DNA from: Luteibacter jiangsuensis
Lineage (GTDB): Bacteria > Pseudomonadota > Gammaproteobacteria > Xanthomonadales > Rhodanobacteraceae
NCBI RefSeq assembly: GCF_011742555.1
Contig: NZ_JAAQQR010000003.1
Coordinates: 558,001 to 622,000, forward strand
Reading direction: 5' to 3'
Length of the DNA stretch: 64,000 nt
Part shown: positions 8,969 through 15,755 of the stretch, one piece after another
Layout: each line of letters opens with the position of its first letter
Numbering within the stretch: position 1 is the stretch's first letter
Made by a program: the position numbers and the translations under genes
Notes under the pieces: generated by a model
Told to the model about the DNA's origin: nothing
The model's database searches: none
What the model saw: the letters and a program-made list of their open reading frames with translations, nothing else

Positions 8969-10444
8969 TCAACGCGTAAAAATCACGCGGGGCATTCGCA
9001 CCCGCCGTCGTACCGTTGAGCCAGGCGCGTCCTGCACGGCCCATTCGATGATCTCCTGCACATCGTCATCCACCGTGGCTCTGAGGCCATCCAGCGCGCG
9101 GCTGCCCGCGTGTGCCAGTTCCAGCCAGGTGACCAGTTCGGGCAATCCCTGTTGCAGCGGTTGCGTCTCTAGCAGCGCGCGCAAGCTGATCTGCGACTGC
9201 TGGCGCAATGCCTGCCGCAGGGCCTCACGCAGGCGAGTCTTGTCCACGACGTGCTGGTCGAACAGGCGTGTGGTGTCGATGTCGTCGTCCTCGCCGGATT
9301 CAAGTATCAGTTCCGCCAGGCGTGGCTTGGCATGGAGCGCAAAAAGGGGGCGTTCCTGCGGCAAGGCGATGTCCGCGCCCATCTCGTCGAGGAGCATCAC
9401 TTCGCCGGCCGGTGGCATGTCGCGCAATGCAAGCGCCTTGGTCTCAATGCTGCGCAACAGTTCGAGGATGCGACGGTTTTCCTGGAAGGCCCGGTCATCC
9501 AGGAAGCGGCGCAGTTGTTGCGACAACTGCGCCACCATGCGTTGGGTATGTTCGCCCGCTTCCAGCCAATCGTGGTGCACCCGGCGGGTGCGCGGCTCCG
9601 GCTTGAGCGCAGCCACGGCGGGCAGATCGAGGATCTGGTCGAGCCGTGCGGACAGTTCTTCCTGGCGACGGCTGGACATCAGGAAATCCCAGAATGCACG
9701 GAAGCTGCGCCCCTGGTCGGAATCCCCGATGGCGTCGCGCTCGCCCATGACTTCGTCGAGTAAAGCCCCCTTGCTGCCGTCCCACAACGCGATCTTCTCG
9801 CGGACGCTGCGGTCGAGTTGGCGGAAGTTGTGTTCTACCTGGCGGAAATCGCTCAGCAGTTCGCGCGCCAACTGCTGGAATTGCAGGAAGCGATCTTTGA
9901 TGGCCGTGTCATCCATGAGCGGCACATCGCCGGACAGGACGCGGCCGATTTCGGCATCGACCTCGTTGCGCTTTCGACGCAGCTCCTCCAGGCGCCTGGC
10001 CGGATCGGCCTCGCTTCCAGTGCTGATCTGCTCCAGCAGCGCGAACATGGTCAGCAGGCGCGATTCCGTACCGACGAAAGGCCGTTCGGTCAGCGACACC
10101 AGCCAGGCGATGGCCTTTTCCGTGGCAGGGGTGAGATCGAACTGGGCCTCGTCGGTGCCGGGCTTGTAGAACTTGCGCAGCCAGCCCTTGTCCGGCGCGC
10201 ACCAGTCATTCAGGTATTCGGTTGCGGTTTTCGGATACACCTCGACACCGAGCTGTTCGCGCAGCGCAAACAGCTCGTCTTCCAGCATTTCGGCCAGATC
10301 CGCTTCGCTCGTCAGCCGCACGTTCGGTGCAACGAACACCCGGTATAGGAAGCTTGCTACCAATGGCGCATGTGGCGAGGCCAGCAATCGCCATGCAGGA
10401 TGCCGCTCGCGGTATGTTGTCAGAGTGAGGTGGTCGATTGCCAT
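8969..10444 (-). CDS. jetA: Wadjet subunit JetA (DUF3375, MukF/kleisin-like)
   Basis: A 491-residue protein and the first gene of the jetABCD operon. The N-terminal motif MAIDHLTLTTYRERHPAWRLL and the following winged-helix-like region are typical of DUF3375, the kleisin-type subunit of Wadjet. The middle is helical (LEELRRKRNEVDAEI and on), as in MukF. Length fits type I systems. The ATG at 10444 is the first start; about 205 nt of non-coding DNA precede it and should hold the operon promoter, unless transcription also reads in from the ASCH gene on the same strand. Confidence 0.92.
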   Translation of the reverse strand: MAIDHLTLTTYRERHPAWRLLASPHAPLVASFLYRVFVAPNVRLTSEADLAEMLEDELFALREQLGVEVYPKTATEYLNDWCAPDKGWLRKFYKPGTDEAQFDLTPATEKAIAWLVSLTERPFVGTESRLLTMFALLEQISTGSEADPARRLEELRRKRNEVDAEIGRVLSGDVPLMDDTAIKDRFLQFQQLARELLSDFRQVEHNFRQLDRSVREKIALWDGSKGALLDEVMGERDAIGDSDQGRSFRAFWDFLMSSRRQEELSARLDQILDLPAVAALKPEPRTRRVHHDWLEAGEHTQRMVAQLSQQLRRFLDDRAFQENRRILELLRSIETKALALRDMPPAGEVMLLDEMGADIALPQERPLFALHAKPRLAELILESGEDDDIDTTRLFDQHVVDKTRLREALRQALRQQSQISLRALLETQPLQQGLPELVTWLELAHAGSRALDGLRATVDDDVQEIIEWAVQDAPGSTVRRRVRMPRVIFTR

Positions 10445-10649
10445 GATGGGCCGCCTATTCGGACCGTTCGAAGAAAACGAGGTACCGACCCGAACGCGCG
10501 GACCACCTCGTCCAGCAAGCTGGAATCAAGGCGGTCAGGACACTCATGCGAACCGGATCAAGGTTTTGAGAGCCTTGATTGCAGTCGTGCGCGGCTGAGG
10601 CGCCACGGGCGCCGCCCGTCAGCATCCAGCAAATCGATGTTTCGACCGG

Positions 10650-11078
10650 CTATTCGAGAAGATTGTTCCCTCCGCAGATTGCCTGCCAGTTAGCGGAAAC
10701 CAATGGATCGACGTATCTAAATGATTGGGGGGCGACCATTCCTCGCTCTACCTCATCAAGGCCTCTAGGCGACTCAAACCGCCGGGGATTTCTCACTTCA
10801 ATGGCGACAGCACGCTCTCTTCCATTGAAGTACGACCGAAAGAACTCTCTCGATATCCCGGCATGGGCCTTGGTCGACTCCCAAACCTTCGTGGGGCGGC
10901 CGTCGATGACCCCTCCAATTTCGAAGTCACCGATGACCTTGCCAACAGGCATTGTCGCGTAGATGAGTACTCGGGTCACAGCAGGGTTCTTGAAGATACT
11001 CTTGCGGAATTCGAAGCGCTTCTCGCCCGATAGAATCTTGTCCGCGTGCTCAGGGTGTATTGACAATAAGACTTGCAC
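10650..11078 (-). CDS. ASCH-domain protein (PUA-like fold)
   Basis: A 142-residue protein made almost wholly of an ASCH domain. The N-terminal signature VLLSIHPEHADKILSGEK followed by FEFRK is the usual ASCH opening strand-helix with conserved Lys and Arg. ASCH belongs to the PUA/EVE superfamily and is thought to bind RNA or modified bases. The GTG at 11078 was chosen because a strong Shine-Dalgarno (GGGAGG) lies 5 nt upstream and the domain begins at once; this start lies inside the preceding gene, overlapping it by 29 nt. The base composition is clearly lower in GC than the flanking core genes. The exact role is unknown. Confidence 0.75.
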   Translation of the reverse strand: MQVLLSIHPEHADKILSGEKRFEFRKSIFKNPAVTRVLIYATMPVGKVIGDFEIGGVIDGRPTKVWESTKAHAGISREFFRSYFNGRERAVAIEVRNPRRFESPRGLDEVERGMVAPQSFRYVDPLVSANWQAICGGNNLLE

Positions 11079-12126
11079 TGACGCCTCCCAGACCGAGCAC
11101 CTGCTTGAGTTGAGCTTCACGAAGTGGCACCGACGACCATCTTTCCGCACGGTTCAAACCGACAGTATCGGCGAGAACCTTCCGAATGATACGTTTTGGA
11201 AGCGCGATGTTGTAGCTAAACCGTATGACCCGAGTGTACTTCCTGTGCGCGTAGAGGTCGGTGAGCTCCGATCTATCGAAAACGCTGTATGGAAGCGCGT
11301 AAGATAAGAAATCTTCCAAAGTCTTGAACGAGTTTAGCCATCGAAATTCTTCGAAGACGCAAAGACTGGTCGCCACCGCGCTGTACTCAGCGGACTTGCC
11401 GGCTTCGGCTGTACGGTAAATCAGGATGGTGTCCCCCGGTAGGAGGTCTTCGAGTCCGGGGATGGACGACAGGTAGACCTTGTGAATGCTGTTCGTGGCT
11501 GATGTGTCGGTAACAAGCGACGTATCTTCTGTTTTGAGAATTGAATCCGGAAATAGCTTGCTGTGGTACTGAGGGTATATGGAAAGGAGGATGTGCTTTG
11601 TCCTTGGCGTAACCCGTACGAGCGGAAATGAAGTGGTCGCGGTTGCGCCTAGGGACACCATGCTCCGCGACATGACGTCCTCGGGCAGCCCACCCACCAT
11701 CTTTTCTGCGACTTTGACAAAGCCGTACCGGGCGAGGAGTGAGACCAGTCCCTTGTGCTTTGGGAACACCGTTACATAAACTTCAACGACATTGCAGGTC
11801 ACGGCGATATCAAAAATCTTCTTAATAAATCGTTCGCCTAGTTTTGTGCCGTGTGCGTTGACCTTAAATGTACCGATTTTCAGTCGATGCAGAGCAGGCA
11901 TTATCGGAGATACATCTCCGAGCTGCTCACTCTCTTGCTTCGTGTAGAGAAATCCCTGCAGTTTCCCGTAGTCGTCGAGGAAGACGAACGCCCGCTCGTT
12001 CTTCTTCTTTTCGAACCATTTGTCAAAGCCGGGATAATCAGCTTTCAATGAATCGAAAAACGGGTCTGAAAGGTCAATTTCCGTAAATCGCTTCAGGGAC
12101 AAAACGCCATCTGTTCCAGTCACCAC
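11050..12126 (-). CDS. GNAT acetyltransferase fused to a PUA/ASCH-like domain
   Basis: This frame codes for 358 residues. Residues about 45-160 look like a GNAT acetyltransferase: strand RAFVFLDDYGKLQGFLYT, an acetyl-CoA loop around VNAHGTKLGERFI (89-101) and the late strand RYGFVKVAEKM. Residues about 175-310 look PUA/ASCH-like (ILLSIYP, then LLPGDTILIYRTAE, then VIRFSYNIALPKRI). Two adjacent GTG codons can start it; the second, at 12123, sits better behind the AAGGAG site. The 3' end overlaps the ASCH gene by 29 nt. GC content is low for this genome, which points to recent transfer. An enzyme that acetylates RNA or another nucleotide-linked target is a reasonable guess, but not shown. Confidence 0.65.
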   Translation of the reverse strand: MVTGTDGVLSLKRFTEIDLSDPFFDSLKADYPGFDKWFEKKKNERAFVFLDDYGKLQGFLYTKQESEQLGDVSPIMPALHRLKIGTFKVNAHGTKLGERFIKKIFDIAVTCNVVEVYVTVFPKHKGLVSLLARYGFVKVAEKMVGGLPEDVMSRSMVSLGATATTSFPLVRVTPRTKHILLSIYPQYHSKLFPDSILKTEDTSLVTDTSATNSIHKVYLSSIPGLEDLLPGDTILIYRTAEAGKSAEYSAVATSLCVFEEFRWLNSFKTLEDFLSYALPYSVFDRSELTDLYAHRKYTRVIRFSYNIALPKRIIRKVLADTVGLNRAERWSSVPLREAQLKQVLGLGGVSASLIVNTP

Positions 12127-12530
12127 GCTCTCCTTGATTCCCTATGAGTGACAGGGCGCCCCGAGGGCGCCGTGCAGGCCAAGCATACCCCGGACTGGGG
12201 TAGCATGAGGCGGTTTGCAGGTCGGCCGGTAGGTGCCGTGACGCGCTAGCGTACGCGAAATGACGCTATAGCTATCGCACCGCCTAGTCACGTGTCCGGG
12301 CTCAAAGTCGATCCATGCCAGGGAGGATGGAGGATCGAAGAGAGCGTTCCCTTCCCCTGCTCAGGGCTTTTCATACATCGGATGTGCAAGGGCATCTCGG
12401 TTGTCTTTCGGCCCATCGTTAGAATCAAGTGTTCGCATCATCCGTTCGATGTTTTCGATAATGTCAATTTCCGCTGGTCGACAGATCGCCTCGGTCCGAA
12501 GCATAGAGCACCGACGCTTTTGGTACGCAC
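12127..12530. other. Intergenic region between island and DUF3761 gene
   Basis: About 400 bp with no convincing gene. It holds a short GC hairpin near 12154-12172 (GGCGCC-type arms) and probably the promoter of the GNAT/ASCH pair. No copy of the tRNA-Gly 3' end was recognised here by eye, so the far boundary of the island is not fixed. Confidence 0.5.
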
Positions 12531-12845
12531 TCAAAGCCGTCGCGCGACCCCACCATGGTGCGAGCAGGTCCCTCGCCGGCTCGCGCTGAAGCTGAAGCTG
12601 CCGTCTCGGCACTTTGCTGATGCTCCTGCGGGGGCCTGCCCCGTATCGGTGTGTGCGGGACGATGGACGATCTGCCCCTGCCGGTTAACGTAGCTACCTT
12701 GTTCAAGCAATTGAGGTGAGCTGATGGTGGGCGTATCCGAACGCTGGGCAGGCAGTTCTCGCGCTTTAACGTTGGAGCCAGATATCTGCGGCAGCGACAA
12801 CATGCAAAGTAGAAGGGCGAAGGTCACCCGAACGGCGAATGACAT
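12531..12845 (-). CDS. Secreted DUF3761 protein
   Basis: A 104-residue small exported protein. The N-terminus MSFAVRVTFALLLCMLSLPQISG is a signal peptide. The C-terminus carries the DUF3761 signature CRDGSFSFSASRRGTCSHHG, with two conserved cysteines, the His-His-Gly and a GGVA ending. The family's function is unknown; such short Cys/His-rich periplasmic proteins are common in Proteobacteria. The ATG at 12845 was preferred to one 12 codons upstream because GGAG lies 7 nt before it and it begins the signal peptide. Confidence 0.7.
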   Translation of the reverse strand: MSFAVRVTFALLLCMLSLPQISGSNVKARELPAQRSDTPTISSPQLLEQGSYVNRQGQIVHRPAHTDTGQAPAGASAKCRDGSFSFSASRRGTCSHHGGVARRL

Positions 12846-13060
12846 GAGAATCTCCGTGAGCGTTTCTCCTGACATCGGCATGGCAATGCCCTGGCTTCAG
12901 CACGATGTGAGTGCAATTTCGGCAAAGCGGCGATCAGTTTGGGTGGAGGTTCTACTCGGCGAGACCCTGGGCAACGCGATTCAACGCTACCCCCATTTCA
13001 GGGTTGGCTAGCCAAACCGGCCAAATACCATGCGGAGGGTTGCCCACGAGACCTCCCCGC

Positions 13061-15094
13061 ATGCGCCGCTGTCGCCTACCCTGTCGCCTCCAGCGACTCG
13101 CCTTGAGTCTGCTCGCCCTCCTTTGCTTGCACGTTGTGTCCGCACAGAACGCGCCGACACACACCACCTACGGCACCTTCGGCCTCGACATGACGGCCAT
13201 CGACTCCACGGTCCGGCCGGGCGACGACTTCTGGGCGTATGCGAATGGCGCCTGGGCAAAAACCGCGCACTTCGCAGGCAACCAGGAGGTCGTCGGCGTC
13301 GCGGTGGATTTCAACGCGCTGGCGGACGCCCGCGCGTTAAGCCTCATGGACCGCCCGGCATTCATGACCTCGACCGACTCCGACCAGCGCAAGGTCGCGC
13401 AGTTCTACGCCAGCTGGATGGATACGGCGACGAGGGAGCGCTCCGGCCTCGCGTCGCTCCGTCCCCTGCTGGTTCGCATCGCCCGCCTGAAAAGCCGTGC
13501 CGACCTGAGCGCGGCATTCGGCGCTGCGGAATTCGCCTCGCCTTTCGACATCGACGTGGCCCCGACGGCTGCGGATCCGAAGCGGAACGAGGTTGTGGTT
13601 TCCGCTGGAAGCCTGGGCATGGCACCCAGCTATTACCTCCAACAAGGCGCCGCTTTCGACGCGGATCGCGCAGCCTATCGGCACTACATCGAGCAGATCC
13701 TCACGCTGAGCGGCTTCACGGCACCGGCTGCCAAGGCCGACGCCATCGTGGCTCTCGAGATGCGCATGGCGAAGGCGCAAGCGCAGGGCACATCCGCGGC
13801 CGACATGGTCGTGCCTGTCCCGGCGCTGCCGAAGCAGTTCCCTCAAGTGGCATGGCGCGATCTTCTCAAGGCACGGGGGCTTGGCGATGCGCAGGAGCTT
13901 CGCTTGCAGTCGGGGGCATCGGTGCGAGCGCTTGCCGAGCTTGTGGCCAGCGTCCCCGTGGACACATGGAAGACCTATCTCGCGTTCCGCCTGGTAAGCG
14001 ACCACGCCGACTATCTCCCGGCAGCGTTCGCGACAGCGCGTGAAGCCTTCTACGACCGCACCCTGTATGGCCTCACGGCGTCGCGTGATCGGGCGAGCCA
14101 GGGCGTTCGGCTGGTCGAAAAGGCCATGCCCGAGGCGGTGAGCCGGTTGTATGTGAAGCGTTACCTCGACACGGCGACGAGTCAGGCCATCCGCGAGATG
14201 TTCGACAACGTGAAGGCTTCTTATGCCGAACTGATCGACCGCGCGGCTTGGATGGACGAACCCACCCGACAAGCGGCGCGCGCCAAGCTGGCGGCATTGA
14301 CGGCGTGCATCGGCGGTCCGGACTTGACCACCGACTTTTCCGACCTCGCCATCGCGAAGGACGACCTGTTAGGGAATGTCATTCGAAGCGAGCGTAAGCG
14401 CGTGGCACTGCTGGCGGCATCGTTGGCATCGCCACCCGACGCCTGCGCCCGCTATGGGTTCGCCCAGGGTGGTAACGACTTCTACGTGCGCGAAGAAAAC
14501 CGGGTGCTCATTCCCTCCGGCAGCATGATTCCGCCGTTCTTCGATCCTGCGGCCGATCCGGCGGTGAACTACGGCGCGATCGGCGTCACGATCGGCCACG
14601 AGATAGGGCATGGCTTCGATGTGGACGGCGCCGCATTCGATGGGCATGGGAGGCGAGTGAACTGGTGGTCCGACGCATCGCGCAAAGCGTTTGCCGGAAT
14701 GGCGGCCAGAGTGGCTGCCGACTACGCGACCATGGAAGTGCTGCCAGGTCTGCACGTGGATGGCGAAAAGACACTCGGTGAAGACATGGCCGACCTCACC
14801 GGCACCCAGGCAGCGTTCATGGCGTATCGAAAATACCAGCAGCGCCACGGCAAGGCGCCCGTGCTGAACGGTACGACAGGCGAACAGCGCTTCTTCCTGG
14901 CGCTGGCGCAGATGCGGCGAACGAATGTGCGCGAGGAAACCCTCCGGTTTCTGGTAGCCTCCGACACGCACACTCCGCCCCGGCAGCGCGTGAACGGTGT
15001 CGTTCGACATATCGATGCCTGGTACGACGCATTTTCCGTACGGCCCGGCGACGCGCTCTATGTGGCACCAGCCGACCGTATCCATCTCTGGTGA
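13061..15094 (+). CDS. M13 family (neprilysin/PepO-like) zinc metallopeptidase
   Basis: A 677-residue secreted endopeptidase for short peptides. It has an Arg-rich signal peptide (residues 1-28, ending VVSAQ), the M13 N-terminal opening RPGDDFWAYANGAW, the zinc motif HEIGH (His513, Glu514, His517) and the third ligand in GEDMADLTG (Glu574). The C-terminal end IHLW is typical of M13. The ATG at 13061 was chosen over the longer open frame because it starts the signal peptide. The response-regulator gene begins 12 nt downstream, so the two may be co-transcribed. A second M13 gene lies at 28487, with different substrate-side sequence. Confidence 0.92.
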   Translation: MRRCRLPCRLQRLALSLLALLCLHVVSAQNAPTHTTYGTFGLDMTAIDSTVRPGDDFWAYANGAWAKTAHFAGNQEVVGVAVDFNALADARALSLMDRPAFMTSTDSDQRKVAQFYASWMDTATRERSGLASLRPLLVRIARLKSRADLSAAFGAAEFASPFDIDVAPTAADPKRNEVVVSAGSLGMAPSYYLQQGAAFDADRAAYRHYIEQILTLSGFTAPAAKADAIVALEMRMAKAQAQGTSAADMVVPVPALPKQFPQVAWRDLLKARGLGDAQELRLQSGASVRALAELVASVPVDTWKTYLAFRLVSDHADYLPAAFATAREAFYDRTLYGLTASRDRASQGVRLVEKAMPEAVSRLYVKRYLDTATSQAIREMFDNVKASYAELIDRAAWMDEPTRQAARAKLAALTACIGGPDLTTDFSDLAIAKDDLLGNVIRSERKRVALLAASLASPPDACARYGFAQGGNDFYVREENRVLIPSGSMIPPFFDPAADPAVNYGAIGVTIGHEIGHGFDVDGAAFDGHGRRVNWWSDASRKAFAGMAARVAADYATMEVLPGLHVDGEKTLGEDMADLTGTQAAFMAYRKYQQRHGKAPVLNGTTGEQRFFLALAQMRRTNVREETLRFLVASDTHTPPRQRVNGVVRHIDAWYDAFSVRPGDALYVAPADRIHLW

Positions 15095-15106
15095 TTCTCG
15101 CAGCCC

Positions 15107-15751
15107 ATGGCCACCGCCACCTCCGATGTGCCTCCGCCGATTCGGGTGCTCGTCGTGGACGATCACCCGATGATGCGCCAGGGCCTGCACTCGCTCATCG
15201 GCCATGAGGCAGACATGCTTCTGGTGGGCGAGGCGAGCCGTGGAGACGAGGCCGTCGAAGCGTTCCGGCGCCTGCAGCCGGACGTGGTCCTGATGGACTT
15301 GCAGATGCAGGGTGGCGACGGACTGGGTGCCATCCGCTCGATCCGCGAGGTGTCGCCGGAGGCGAACATCGTGGTGCTCACCAGCTATGCGGGCGATGCG
15401 CGCATCGCGCGTGCCCTGGCCATGGGGGCCAGGGCCTACCTGCTGAAAGCATCCGGTGCGCAGGAAATACTCCGCGCCATTCGTGCGGCCGTGCGGGGGC
15501 GGCGGACCGTGTCTCCGGCAGCGGCGCGCCAACTAGCTGACCATGTGGGCACGGAAACACTCACGTCGCGGGAAGTCGCGGTGCTTCGCCTGGCTGCGCA
15601 GGGCCAGGGCAATCGCGCCATCGCGGCGTCGCTGCTCGTTTCCGAGGAAACGGTGAAGTCCCGAATGCGCAGTATCTTTACCAAGCTTGGCGCCGATGAC
15701 CGTACCCATGCCGTTACCCTGGCGCGCGAACGGGGTTTCCTCGATTCCTAG
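15107..15751 (+). CDS. NarL/FixJ-family response regulator
   Basis: A 214-residue two-domain regulator. The receiver domain (about residues 12-125) has the acidic pair DDH, the phosphoacceptor Asp in VVLMDLQM, the Thr/Ser switch VLTSY and the lysine in YLLKAS. The C-terminal LuxR-type helix-turn-helix runs from LTSREVAVLRLAAQG to HAVTLARERG. It converges with the sensor kinase at 15756-18479, only 4 nt apart, and that kinase is of the HisKA_3 type that normally pairs with NarL regulators, so they probably form one system. No clear Shine-Dalgarno precedes the ATG; coupling to the M13 gene upstream is possible. Confidence 0.9.
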   Translation: MATATSDVPPPIRVLVVDDHPMMRQGLHSLIGHEADMLLVGEASRGDEAVEAFRRLQPDVVLMDLQMQGGDGLGAIRSIREVSPEANIVVLTSYAGDARIARALAMGARAYLLKASGAQEILRAIRAAVRGRRTVSPAAARQLADHVGTETLTSREVAVLRLAAQGQGNRAIAASLLVSEETVKSRMRSIFTKLGADDRTHAVTLARERGFLDS

Positions 15752-15755
15752 GCGC

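Noticed and set aside
10605-10619. Small hairpin ACGGGC-GCC-GCCCGT between the ASCH gene and jetA as a terminator
   Set aside because: The stem has only 6 bp and no T-run on the minus strand, so termination there is not supported.
12349-12370. Stretch TTCCCTTCCCCTGCTCAG as a possible copy of the tRNA-Gly 3' end
   Set aside because: It matches the tRNA end at only about 12 of the first 15 bases, with mismatches in the middle, and has no CCA-side continuation. It is too weak for an att site.
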